The notes beneath the pieces were generated by a model. That model worked only from the letters and a program-made list of their open reading frames with translations. It had not been told where the DNA came from and did not search any database. Position numbers and translations under genes: made by a program. From assembly GCA_950097015.1 (NCBI GenBank), contig CATNEN010000034.1:6466501-6530500 (forward strand): 64,000 nucleotides of DNA. The letters are read 5' to 3'. Shown piece by piece: positions 43,535-54,186 of this stretch; positions within the stretch are counted from its first letter, which is position 1; every line of letters starts with the position of its first letter. This stretch comes from Macrostomum hystrix. Taxonomy: Eukaryota; Platyhelminthes; Macrostomidae.

Positions 43535-44612
43535 TACGAGTACAACCCGCTAGGCTACAACCCGCTAGGCTACAACCTGCAAGGCTACAACCCACTAGGC
43601 TACAACCCACTAGGCTGCAACCCACTAGGCTACAACCCGCTAGGCTACAACCCACTAGGCTGCAACCCACTAGGCTACAACCCACTAGGCTACAACCCAC
43701 TAAGCTACAACCCACTAGGCTGCAACCCACTAGGCTACAACCCACTAGGCTACAACCCACTAGGCTACAACCCACTAGGCTGCAACCCACTAGGCTACAA
43801 CCCACTAGGCTTCAACCCACTAGGCTTCAACAAACTAGGCTACAACCCACTAATCTACAACCCACTAGGCTACAACCCACTAGGCTACAACCCACTAGGC
43901 TACAACCCACTAGGCTACAACCCACTAGGCTACAACCCACTAGGCTGCAACCCACTAGGCTACAACCCACTAGGCTTCAACCCACTAGGCTTCAACAAAC
44001 TAGGCTACAACCCACTAATCTACAACCCACTAGGCTGCAACCCACTAGGCTGCAACCCACTAGGCTACAACCCGCTAGGCTACAACCCACTAGGCTGCAA
44101 CCCACTAGGCTACAACCCACTAGGCTACAACCCACTAAGCTACAACCCACTAGGCTGCAACCCACTAGGCTACAACCCACTAGGCTACAACCCACTAGGC
44201 TACAACCCACTAGGCTGCAACCCACTAGGCTACAACCCACTAGGCTTCAACCCACTAGGCTTCAACAAACTAGGCTACAACCCACTAATCTACAACCCAC
44301 TAGGCTACAACCCACTAGGCTACAACCCACTAGGCTACAACCCACTAGGCTACAACCCACTAGGCTACAACCCACTAGGCTGCAACCCACTAGGCTACAA
44401 CCCACTAGGCTTCAACCCACTAGGCTTCAACAAACTAGGCTACAACCCACTAATCTACAACCCACTAGGCTGCAACCCACTAGGCTGCAACCCACTAGGC
44501 TACAACCCACTAGGCTACAACCCACTAGGCTGCAACCCACTAGGCTACAACCCACTAGGCTTCAACCCACTAGGCTTCAACAAACTAGGCTACAACCCAC
44601 TAGGCCACTAGA
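43535..44612. repeat. 15-bp minisatellite with 435-bp higher-order period
   Basis: About 72 copies of CCCACTAGGCTACAA and single-base variants. The distinctive pair AACAAACTAGG...CCACTAATC occurs near 43828, 43993, 44263 and 44428: spacings 165, 270, 165, so a 29-unit block of 435 bp is duplicated. All frames stay open because 15 is a multiple of three (397-aa LQPTR and 393-aa NPLGY frames). Confidence 0.95.
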
Positions 44613-44812
44613 ATAAAAACATTGCAGTCGATAATTCTGTACACTGCGCGCATAAATTGATAGTCTTCTGTTAACAGTTTGGCAATTTGTAACACTGGCG
44701 CAGAGCGGAAATGCCGCAATAAACCAGAAGTGTAAGCAGATCTGAGTGATATGGCATTGGGCAGCACAGTTTAAAGTAGAATTGCAGAGCCTTGAAGACT
44801 AAGCTGCATACA

Positions 44813-45178
44813 GGGGGTCGCTGGCAGAATGGTTATCGCGTTTTCCTCTCGCACCAAGGTCCCGAAGTTCGATTCCACGGCGAGGCCACATTTATTTAGG
44901 GCGCAGCCGCGGAGAGAAGGCTTGAGAGCTTGTCGTGCAATTTACGCCCTTGTGGGCCAACCTCCAAGGCACAGTGAAATGTACACTGCCTGACGATGAG
45001 AAAGTCAGGGCAGATGTACACACCTGTGTGAGCGTGTGCCTGCGTACAGTGTCTGTGTGCGTGTGTGCCCAGGAGTGAGCGAAATGGGCAGAATTGCCTC
45101 CTCGCTGGCTGCGGGTCTAGTGTCACTAAATGATGTGCCACTGCCCCCAGCCCTCCTACAATTATTATTATTATTATT
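44813..45178 (+). mobile_element. Full-length tRNA-derived SINE (family 1) with 12-bp TSD
   Basis: 366 bp flanked by perfect 12-bp target duplications AAGCTGCATACA (44801-44812 and 45179-45190). The 5' tRNA-like head reads GTCGCTGGCAGAATGG (A box) and AAGTTCGATTCCACGG (B box), then GGCGAGGCCACATTTATT. The body contains GATGAGAAAGTCAGGGCAG, GAAATGGGCAGAATTGCC and TCCTCGCTGGCTGCGG. The tail is (ATT)n. Recognisable copies lie at 15512-15778 and 20880-21018. Confidence 0.92.
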
Positions 45179-45220
45179 AAGCTGCATACATGTCAAACTT
45201 GTGACAACACAAGCCGAGTG

Positions 45221-47222
45221 ATGCAGCAGCAGCAGGACCAGCCTGAGGTGGAGGACCTGTCCGTATACAAGGCTCTATACGACCAGTTCCAAAGGGAGGT
45301 CTCCCAGGACAGGGTCGGCGACGTTCTGTCGCTGGGGGTGGAGCTTGACCCGGACGACGAGGCGTTGCTGGCCGGCATCCGCCGGCTGCCAGTTGGCAAT
45401 TTTGGCGACCAGGGCTTTGTACTGCGAGGCGTCCTCAGTGAAGGTAAGTTGCCCTTTTGGCGTATTAAGGAGCCGAGATAATCATTACGAGGCTTATTGA
45501 TAGTACTGAATTATCTTGCAATTTACGCATAAAATGATCGTCAAAGCTGTGCGAAAGTTAACTAGACCAGCGGTAAGAAACTTCAGCCAATGAGAGGCGA
45601 TGAAGGGGGGCAGGCTGTGCCAACGCGGCGTGGGGTTTGCCACATGTACATTCGAGCGTACAGCCTCTGGGGAAGAGAGTAAAGGATGCAAGCTAGTCAG
45701 CACTCGCCACGGCTAACAATCAACAGATGGGCCTGGCTGCTTATTAACTGTCTATTTATGGACAGTTATTTAAGTCTGTTTATTCCATCCCAACAGCTGA
45801 AATCCCCTTCTGGCTATCCAGGCGAGTGCCAACGCCTGGTGGCCGCTGCGGAAGCCTCCGGCGGTCTGGCTCCCGCCCCGGGCTTCTCCCAGGACTACCG
45901 CAGCTGCCACCGGGTTGTACTGCACGAACCCGACCTGGCCAAGCGCCTGTACCGCCGTATACTGCCCCACCTACCGCAGCGGCTGACTTTCAAGGCTGGC
46001 GAAGACCCCGTGGCCACTCAGCACGTCTTCGGACCGCGCAAACTGCTTGAGGGCGACTGGCAGCCCAGCTGCCTGAACCCCGTGCTGCGCCTCTGCCGCT
46101 ACCAGCCCGGTCAGCACTTCGCACCACACTACGACGGCCTCCTCGTGCACGACGATAACAACAGGTGACTGACCCTGTGCGACAATCCCGACCGATTGAT
46201 TCCAATCCTGACCCACTAATTCCAATCCTGACCAACTGATTCCAATCCTGACCCACTGATTCCAATCCTGACCCACTGATTCCAATCCTGACCCACTGAT
46301 TCCAATCCTGACCGACTGATTCCAATCCTGACCGACTGATTCCAATCCTGACCGACTGATTCCAATCCTGACCGACTGATACCAATCCTGACCGACTGAT
46401 TCCAATCCTGACCGACTGATTCCAATCCTGACCGACTGATACCAATCCTGACCCACTGATTCCAATCCTGACCGACTGATTCCAATCCTGACCCACTGAT
46501 TCCAATCCTGACCCACTGATTCCAATCCTGACCGACTGATTCCAATCCTGACCGACTGATTCCAATCCTGACCGACTGATTCCAATCCTGACCGACTGAT
46601 ATCAATTTTGATTGATGCCTCGGGGATGACTACATGTAGCATTAAAAAATCTCAGACTTGCCATTCTGCCCGCGCAGGTCCATGCAGACCTTCATGGTGT
46701 ACCTTACCGACAATCCGCCGAGTGACGGCGGCGCCACCAACTTCCTGGCTGGCGCGCTTTCAAAGGCGTCTTTTGTAGCTTCTCCATTGCCAGCTGCTTC
46801 AGGCGGCGAACAGCAGAGGCCGCGCCTGACGGCCGACCCGTCCAACATCATCTGCCAGGTGCACCCGGAGCGAGGAGCTGCTCTGGTCTTCAATCACCGC
46901 CGGCTACACGAAGGTGAACCGCTGGCTGCCGGGGTGAAGTACATCCTGCGCAGCGACGTCATGTACAGGTAGGGGATTTAGTATACTGGTAGGAGGATTA
47001 AATGCACTGTTATGTTCAGTGTGTAGATCACAACTATTAAAGTTTGCACATAAGTGGAGAGATATGTTGAGCTGCTGGATCGCTCAATAAAATCCCACCG
47101 TCTTGACCCGCAGGCGCGTGTCGGCTCCGGTTCAAGAAGTTTCTGATAACAGCCGTCAGCTCCCGCAGCCCAGCCAACGGCGCAGCTGGGTCTGCGGGCC
47201 GAAGGGCTGCTGTGCGCTCTGA
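45221..47222 (+). CDS. 2-oxoglutarate/Fe(II) dioxygenase, prolyl-4-hydroxylase-like (4 exons)
   Basis: Exons 45221-45443, 45822-46164, 46678-46968 and 47114-47222 join in frame to 321 aa. The start of the fold is VLSEGECQRLVAAAE, the usual opening of P4H-type domains. The jelly-roll core has APHYDG (HxD, two Fe ligands), FMVYLTD and GGATNFL, then FNHRRLHEGEPL (distal His) and GVKYILRSDVMY (Lys for 2-oxoglutarate), so all cofactor residues are present. There is no signal peptide, so a cytosolic or nuclear role is more likely than collagen modification. The substrate is unknown. If the last intron is retained, translation stops at TAG 46970-46972 after MYR; if spliced, about 35 residues are added ending GCCAL. 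Confidence 0.85.
46195..46608. repeat. 20-bp minisatellite
   Basis: About 20 copies of GATTCCAATCCTGACCGACT, in intron 2 of the dioxygenase gene, starting about 30 bp after its donor. Minus frames of 129-223 aa (QDWNQSVRIGISRSG) are repeat translation. Confidence 0.95.
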
Positions 47223-47235
47223 AAAACCGGATTGG

Positions 47236-47842
47236 CTAGACATTCAATAATCACTGGCTAGACATTCAATAACCACTGGCTAGACATTCAATAATCACTG
47301 GCTAGACATTCAATAACCACTGGCTAGACATTCAATAATCACTGGCTAGACATTCAATAACCACTGGCTAGACATTCAATAATCACTGGCTAGACATTCA
47401 ATAACCACTGGCTAGACATTCAATAATCACTGGCTAGACATTCAATAATCACTGGCTAGACATTCAATAACCACTGGCTAGACATTCAATAATCACTGGC
47501 TAGACATTCAATAATTACTGGCTAGGCATTCAATAATCACTGGCTAGACATTCAATAATCACTGGCTAGACATTCAATAATCACTGGCTAGACATTCAAT
47601 AATCACTGGCTAGACATTCAATAATCACTGGCTAGGCATTCAATAATCACTGGCTAGACATTCAATAATCACTGTCTAGACATTCAATAATGACTGGCTA
47701 GACATTCAATAACCACTGGCTAGGCATTCAATAACCACTGGCTAGACATTCAATAATCACTTGCTAGACATTCAATAATCACTGGCTAGACATTCAATAA
47801 TCACTGGCTAGACATTCAATAATCACTGGCTAGACATTCAAT
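47236..47842. repeat. 22-bp minisatellite
   Basis: About 27 copies of GCTAGACATTCAATAATCAC plus TG, beginning about 13 bp after the dioxygenase stop codon, so the array probably lies in or next to its 3' UTR. Confidence 0.95.
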
Positions 47843-47997
47843 CGATCATACATCAGTCTCTGAGAAGTGACATATTTTTCCACCAATATATATATTAAAC
47901 CAAATGTCTACTTTTTGACACGATTTCTCTTAGCATTTCACAATATAAAAAACTCGAAATTAAAGCAACTATTCTTTATTACTCTCTTTCCATTTGT

Positions 47998-48553
47998 GTG
48001 ATCAATTCAGAGATAGCTACCTGTATGACCAATTCAGAGATGGCAACTAGCTGTATGACCAATTCAGAGATGGCAACTAGCTGTATGACCAATTCAGAGA
48101 TGGCAACTAGCTGTATGACCAATTCAGAGATGGCAACTAGCTGTATGACCAATTCAGAGATGGCAACTAGCTGTATGACCAATTCAGAGATGCCAACTAC
48201 CTGTATGATCAATTCAGAAATGGCAACTAGCTGTATGACCAATTCAGAGATGGCAACTAGCTGTATGACCAATTCAGAGATGGCAACTAGCTGTATGACC
48301 AATTCAGAGATGGCAACTAGCTGTATGACCAATTCAGAAATGGCAACTAGCTGTATGACCAATTCAGAGATGCCAACTACCTGTATGATCAATTCAGAGA
48401 TGGCAACTAGCTGTATGACCAATTCAGAGATGGAAACAAGCTGTATGACCAATTCAGAGACGGCAACTAGCTGTATGACCAATTCAGAGATTGCAACTAG
48501 CTGTATGACCAATTCAGAGATGGCAACTAGCTGTATGACCAATTCAGAGAAAT
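47998..48553. repeat. 30-bp minisatellite
   Basis: About 18 copies of ATGACCAATTCAGAGATGGC plus AACTAGCTGT. The unit is ten codons, so both strands stay open (MTNSEMATSC, 193 aa; ELVIQLVAIS, 187 aa). A six-unit block carrying the ATGCCAACTACC variant recurs. Confidence 0.95.
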
Positions 48554-48963
48554 TATTGAGCCTCCACTGGCATGACTGATATGGTGATAATCAGGCTTAA
48601 GTGCAAAACAACTTTGTAAACTCAATTCATGACCAAATTTAGCATTGCTACCACCAGTATGTCAGCTGATATAGAGCTAGGTATTGTTCAAGTTAAGTAA
48701 TCAATTTATACTTTGTCACTTAAAAAATGCTTTCAAAACTGGCTTGCAGTTTACTCTGCACTGTAGTGTGCTCAGCTCTGTGGACTCTGGACTCAGCTCT
48801 CGTATGAGCAGTTAAAACACTCGGCCAGCCCACACTAGAGTTCACCTTTTATTTCAAACGAGTCACTCGCATTGGACCTGCGCCACTGGCCTGAGATTGT
48901 GGACAAGGGAAGCAAAACTTCAGCTTCAGTTCAGTCGATACCTCGGCCGATTCCTCAGCCGCG
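48554..48963. other. 5' flank of the NAT8-like gene
   Basis: Unique sequence; no convincing promoter motif. The 100 bp before the ATG has Ser/Leu-like CTCAGCTCT and CTTCAGC words but no confirmed exon. Confidence 0.3.
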
Positions 48964-50744
48964 ATGACCGGCAAGATCACTGAGTCTGCTCAGCCGGGTG
49001 AGGACCAACCGGTTCTGCTCTCCACTCGGTCAGGACTCCGTCTGAGAATGAGGCTACTCAGCCCCGATGAGGCTGAGCGCTACTTCTGGGTGGCCCTCAT
49101 GCCCTACTCGTGGACCAATAGGCGCTACGCTGAGATCATTGCCACCTGCTGGCCGGTGAGTACACTGGCGGAGTACAAATTGTAGCCTGCTAGGGTACTT
49201 GGCCAATGCTGTATGTGTACACTGGGTGCGCTTTATCGGCAGGGAAACTGTTTTTAGGCTGCTAAGAATTTGCTATTAGACAACTGTGTGCAGACAGGTA
49301 GGGAGACAGGTAGGCAGGTGAGCAGGCAGATGAGCAGGCAAGTGAGCAGGCAAGTGCGCAGGCAGGCAGGCTGCAGGTGAGCAGGCAGGCGGGCTTGCAG
49401 GTGAGCAGGCAGGCGGGCTTGCAGGTGAGCAGGCAGGCGGGCTTGCAGGTGAGCAGGCAGGTGAGCAGGCAGGCGGGCTTGCAGGTGAGCAGGCAGGTGA
49501 GCAGGCAGGCGGGCTTGCAGGTGAGCAGGCAGGTGAGCAGGCAGGCGGGCTTGCAGGTGAGCAGGCAGGTGAGCAGGCAGGCGGGCTTGCAGGTGAGCAG
49601 GCAGGTGAGCAGGCAGGCGGGCTTGCAGGTGAGCAGGCAGGTGAGCAGGCAGGCGGGCTTGTAGGTGAGCAGGCAGGCGGGCTTGCAGGTGAGCAGGCAG
49701 GTGAGCAGGCAGGCGGGCTTGCAGGTGAGCAGGCAGGCGGGCTTGCAGGTGAGCTCACTCATCCCGGCTGAGCCCCGCCAACCGCCCAGACTCGCATCGC
49801 CTGCGCATGCGTCTCCGTGGTGGCTGCCTGGCGCTGTCGGCCCGCCTGGCCTTGGCTCCTGGCCTGCGCGCTGACGCCCCCGACGCTGCTGCACAGCCTT
49901 CGGCTGCTGCTATGGCTGATCAGCACTCGCCGGCTGCCCGACTACGCCGACTTTGTCGGCTTCTGGTGCGGCCAAGGCTCCAACAGACTCTACGGAGTCT
50001 TCCTGGAGGACTGCGAGGGTGAGTCTGGAAACCCTGCCCGCGTAGGTCCGATTCCTGGCGTACCCAATGCCTGGATCCCATCGTGTCAGTCGAAATCTCA
50101 TAAGATATTGAGATCCCATTATCTATAGAGATCCCAATATTTATAAAAATCGCATTCTCTATGAAGATCCCATTCTCTATCAAGGTCTTTTTAGCTATTA
50201 AGATCCCCCCTTATCCATTAAGATCCCATTATCCATTAAGATCCCCCTTATCCATTAAGATCCCATTATCCATTAAGATCCCATTATCCATTAAGATCCC
50301 ATTATCCATTAAGATCCCATTATCCATTAAGATCCCATTATCCATTAAGATCCCATTATCCATTAAGATCCCATTATCCATTATGATCCCATTCTCCCAA
50401 TTCCCGCACTCCCAGCAGCCGCCGCCTCGCCGCCGCAGCTGATCGGCACGGTGGCCAGCCTGCATCTGGACGAAGGCACCTGCGAGCTGCAGCGACTCGC
50501 CGTGCTGCCCGGCCACCGCGGCCACGGCGTGGGCGAATCAGTCTGCCGCCGCCTGATGCGCCTCTGCGCCAGTCGCGGCTATCGCCGAATGCAGCTGGGC
50601 ACCACAGAGCTGCAGCGGTTCGCCATCGACATCTACGAGAAGCTGGGCTTCGTCCGCACCGGCCAGTTCCGCTCCATCATCCTGCCTGGCATCCCCATCT
50701 ACCGCTACGAGGCCCAGCTGCCAGCGACCGACGGGCTCGACTGA
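48964..50744 (+). CDS. GNAT N-acetyltransferase, NAT8-like (3 exons)
   Basis: Exons 48964-49155, 49790-50018 and 50416-50744 join in frame to 249 aa. GNAT enzymes move acetyl from acetyl-CoA to an amine. The N-terminal part (LRLRMRLLSPDEAERYF) starts the fold. Exon 2 encodes a hydrophobic stretch rich in Trp/Leu (residues about 75-105, with WPWLLACALTPP and LLLWLIST), as in membrane-anchored NAT8 proteins. Exon 3 carries LIGTVASLHLD, CELQRLAVLPGHRGHGVG (motif A, R-x-x-G-x-G for the CoA pyrophosphate) and YEKLGFVRTG (motif B). NAT8 enzymes act in the ER on cysteine conjugates or lysines; the substrate here is unknown. The exon 2 acceptor (CGCCCAG) has a weak pyrimidine tract because the array fills the intron. 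Confidence 0.82.
49290..49755. repeat. GCAGGTGA minisatellite with repeated donor motif
   Basis: Compound 12/24/36-bp units of GCAGGTGAGCAG, GCAGGCGGGCTT and GCAGGTGAGCAGGC in NAT8-like intron 1. Gene-strand CAG/GTGAGC, a near-consensus splice donor, occurs more than twenty times. Frames on both strands are repeat translation. Confidence 0.95.
50105..50398. repeat. 18-bp minisatellite
   Basis: About 15 copies of ATTAAGATCCCATTATCC in NAT8-like intron 2, directly upstream of the pyrimidine tract of exon 3. Earlier units (AGATCCCATTATCTATAG) are more diverged. Confidence 0.92.
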
Positions 50745-50828
50745 GTCCTGCTGCCGGCATGCACTGCGTGCTTACTCATAGTAGTATAGTAGGACATATA
50801 CTATGTCTATGTCTTGGTTTTCATAGTT

Positions 50829-51078
50829 GCACTACTAGAAGATGAAGAACAGGACACCTAGTTTCTTGGAAAAATTATTAAAAGGCAGATTTTCACGGAA
50901 AAATACATTAGCGAGATAGGGACTTTTCATTTTTAACTTTATTACTTTTTACTGGAAGCATATTTAATGCCGTTCGTTTAATATATCTTGAAAACCGTGT
51001 TGCATTCCGTGTTGCTTGAACGAATTTTAGAAAGTTTCATTCATAAATAACTGGTCTTGATTTTATTTTCGTTTATTT
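50829..51078. mobile_element. MITE-like element end, copy 1
   Basis: AGTTTCTTGGAAAAATTATT, AGCGAGATAGGGACTTTTCA, ATTTAATGCCGTTCGTTTAA, TCATAAATAACTGGTC and TTTTCGTTTATTT match 54215-54385 in the same order. Its first 60 bases (CAGGACACC to GGCAGATTTTC) also match the right inverted repeat at 54497-54550. The 22-bp array starts where the similarity ends. Confidence 0.7.
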
Positions 51079-51079
51079 C

Positions 51080-51695
51080 AATAGAGATCTCATAGTCGCT
51101 CATTAGAGATCTCATAGTCGCTCATTAGAGATCTCATAGTTACTCATTAGAGATCTCATAGTCACTCATTAGAGATCTCATAGTCACTCATTAGAGATAT
51201 TATAGTCACTCATTAGAGATCTTATAGTCACTCATTAGAGATCTCATAGTTACTCATTAGAGATCTCATAGTCGCTCAATAGAGATTTCATAGTTACTCA
51301 TTAGAGATCTCATAGTCGCTCAATAGAGATCTCATAGTTACTCAATAGAGATCTCATAGTCGCTCAATAGAGATTTCATAGTTACTCAATAGAGATCTCA
51401 TAGTCGCTCAATAGAGATTTCATAGTCACTCATTAGAGATCTCATAGTCGCTCAATAGAGATCTCATAGTTACTCATTAGAGATCTCATAGTCACTCATT
51501 AGAGATCTCATAGTCACTCATTAGAGATCTCATAGTCGCTCAATAGAGATCTCATAGTTACTCATTAGAGATCTCATAGTAACTCATTAGAGATCTCATA
51601 GTTACTCATAGAGATCTCATAGTAACTCATTAGAGATCTCATAGTCACTCATTAGAGACCTCATAGTCGCTCATTAGAGATCTCATAGTCGCTCA
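51080..51695. repeat. 22-bp minisatellite
   Basis: About 28 copies of AGAGATCTCATAGTCGCTCA plus TT (or TTACTCA, CACTCA variants), expanding from the edge of the element at 50829-51078. Confidence 0.95.
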
Positions 51696-51929
51696 ATAAT
51701 CTGCATATAATCTGCTTGCCACACCTGAAGTTTGGATTTCCTGACAGGTGAGGCTGGGGTCAGTTCCACATGTCTTTTGTAGCAGTGAGTTCACAATACT
51801 TTCTTAGAATAGACTTGCTGCTCACCTTCAAGACTGAAATCCTTCACGTGTGGAACAAACATGAACTGACTGCATCAAACTGCATCCAATCTTCATCTCA
51901 GCTGCCCCCGAAAGCTAAATATGAATTCA

Positions 51930-52660
51930 CTGATCCCTGATGTGAGTGATCTGAGTGATCTGATCTGAGTGATCTGAGTGATCTGATCTGAGTGATCTGA
52001 GTGATCTGATCTCAGTGATGTGAGCGATCTGATCTCAGTGATCTCAGTGATCTGATGGGAGTGGTCTGATCTGAGTAATCTGAGTGATCTGGTTTGAGTG
52101 ATCTGAGTGATTTGAGTGGTCTGTGATCTGGTTTGAGTGATCTGAGTGATCTGAGTGATCTGAGTGATCTGGTTTGAGTGATCTGAGTGATCTGAGTGAT
52201 CTGGTTTGAGTGATCTGAGTAATCTGAGTGATCTGGTTTGAGTGATCTGAGTGATCTGAGTGATCTGGTTTGAGTGATCTGAGTGATCTGAGTGATCTGG
52301 TTTGAGTGATCTGAGTGATCTGGTTTGAGTGATCTGAGTGATTTGAGTGGTCTGTGATCTGGTTTGAGTGATCTGAGTGATCTGAGTGATCTGAGTGATC
52401 TGGTTTGAGTGATCTGAGTGATCTGAGTGATCTGGTTTGAGTGATCTGAGTGATCTGAGTGATCTGGTTTGAGTGATCTGAGTGATATGATTTGAGTGAT
52501 CTGAGTGATATGATTTGAGTGATCTGAGTGATATGATTTGAGTGATCTGAGTGATATGATTTGAGTGATCTGAGTGATATGATTTGAGTGATCTGAGTGA
52601 TATGATTTGAGTGATCTGAGTGATATGATTTGAGTGATCTGAGTGATCTGAGTGATTTGC
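51930..52660. repeat. TGAGTGATC compound minisatellite
   Basis: Nine-base units GAGTGATCT interspersed with GGTTTGA, later ATATGATTT variants, forming irregular 27-45 bp higher-order units. Minus frames of 234-260 aa (ITQITQI) are repeat translation. Confidence 0.93.
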
Positions 52661-53068
52661 TGCCCGTGAGATCAATAGTCTTGCATTTTCTGAGGTGTAA
52701 AAAGCTGTCTAATTTGGCTCTCTTGTGTTTTTCATAAAGTGCAATCACAGCGGAGGTAAATGTATAAGTTATTTCCGTTTATTTATTTCTTTGGTCTGAA
52801 TTAATGGAAGAAAAAGCGAATCCGAGGCATGGAGGAAAGAATAGAATTCTATTCTTTCATGAATGTAAATTACGTGTATTATATGTTTATAGATATTGAC
52901 AACGACATTGGCGAGCTGAATATCTAAAATATGGTTTCATTCCAGCAAAAACCATGCTGATGTACGTATATAGAAGGGTCGCGGTATGAAGATTCCGTGG
53001 GGAGACCGCGGCAATTCCACGGTCCCTCCTCGAACGTCAAGCCTTCGCTAAAGTCCTGGTCAACTGAT

Positions 53069-53932
53069 ATGAAAACTATTTTCAACCATTGCATTATATT
53101 CATACGAGAGCTTCGAAAGACACTGCACTGCTTTCTAGTACTAAGGATGCAGCAAGCGGACATCACAAAAGATAAGTTTATCGATACAGTGAAAGACCGC
53201 ATTGGACAACAGGAGCTTGAAAGCTTGCGACAGTTGAAGCCATACTACTGCATCATGCGAGTTCTCCTGGTGCTGTGGTCCACAGACAGAAGGAACCTAG
53301 CTGAGAGTGAGCTGCAGAAGCTGCGCCATTCCCAGTCGGGCAGCGCTGTGGATGTTCACGAATTCACTTGGCTATTGTGGCACGAGTTGCATGTGAAGAC
53401 ATACTACGATTACGTAGGGCGCCACAAGTTTTACGTGAAGCGCTGCTACCAAATATTTAACAGTACGATAGTGACTAGAGTGAAGCCAGTCTTGCTGTCC
53501 GAAGGTCGATTGTCAAAGGAAATAGAGCCGACGAGGGACCCGACCGATCAGCAGATCGATTGTCACGACGACAGCAAGTACAGCTTCGAAGAGACTGTCA
53601 CCTATGCTCAGCGCTGGTTTCCGGACGAATGTCTAGGCCCATCAGACGAGCAGGCCTGGCAGAGAGGCCTGTGGCGGCACTACTGCTCAAATGAGCACCA
53701 CCCGCAGTTCTGGCGGGGTCGGGCCATGGCGTGGCGCAATCTAGTCGAGGCAGTCTATGACATGGCGGCGATGGAACTGGAGCGAAGGTTCGCCGGAGCA
53801 GTGCCGGATGATGTCAGTCGTCTTTTGGAGTTCGAGCTGGTGCATTTGGAACGATTTCGCGACACTGGCCAGTATGAGCTGATGCAACGGCTTCTGGTCA
53901 TCACCATAGAACAGGTGCGCCTGGCGAATTAA
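53069..53932 (+). CDS. DUF5662-family protein, intronless
   Basis: A single-exon gene of 287 aa from ATG 53069; the frame is open back to 52997 without another ATG, and a short upstream frame starts at 52986. The C-terminal half has the DUF5662 order: HDDSKYSFEE, YAQRWFPDE, AWQRGLWRHYCSNEHHPQFW and LVEAVYDMAAMELE, comparable to the family pattern HDxSK...AW..HY.NN.HHPE.(W/H)...EM..DW. The clustered His/Asp residues look like a metal-binding helical (HD-like) site; no activity is established for the family. It is best known from bacteria, phages and giant viruses. The N-terminal half (CFLVLRMQQADITKDKF and on) is not recognised. AATAAA at 53947-53952 lies 15 bp after the stop, so it appears expressed and animal-adapted. 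Confidence 0.75.
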   Translation: MKTIFNHCIIFIRELRKTLHCFLVLRMQQADITKDKFIDTVKDRIGQQELESLRQLKPYYCIMRVLLVLWSTDRRNLAESELQKLRHSQSGSAVDVHEFTWLLWHELHVKTYYDYVGRHKFYVKRCYQIFNSTIVTRVKPVLLSEGRLSKEIEPTRDPTDQQIDCHDDSKYSFEETVTYAQRWFPDECLGPSDEQAWQRGLWRHYCSNEHHPQFWRGRAMAWRNLVEAVYDMAAMELERRFAGAVPDDVSRLLEFELVHLERFRDTGQYELMQRLLVITIEQVRLAN

Positions 53933-53946
53933 AGTGGGTGCACTTC

Positions 53947-53952
53947 AAAATA
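53947..53952 (+). terminator. Poly(A) signal of the DUF5662 gene
   Basis: AATAAA 15 bases past the stop codon, an unusually short 3' UTR. Confidence 0.55.
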
Positions 53953-54186
53953 AAACTTACGACAACTTTGCCGCACTCGTCATGCCCATTTGAACTATGC
54001 AGTATACCATGCAGCTAAGACCGATGTCTGTATATACAGTCAGTTTAAGTCAAATGAAAGCTATATGAAAATATATAATTAGTATGCGTTGCATCTGTCT
54101 TATTGTAAATCCTTTCGTCAACATTGGCATAATCTTAATACACGTAAGTTTGATGTAAATCCATTGATCAACCCCTTTACGTACCA

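Noticed and set aside
43423-44616. 397- and 393-aa open frames (LQPTR and NPLGY repeats)
   Set aside because: Both forward frames and the reverse are open because the 15-bp unit contains no stop; no start context, splice signals or domain.
44813-44890. Functional tRNA gene
   Set aside because: Head has A and B boxes, but the acceptor stem does not pair well and it is joined to a SINE body with target duplications.
47979-48579. MTNSEMATSC (plus) and ELVIQLVAIS (minus) repeat proteins of about 190 aa
   Set aside because: A 30-bp array whose unit happens to be stop-free on both strands.
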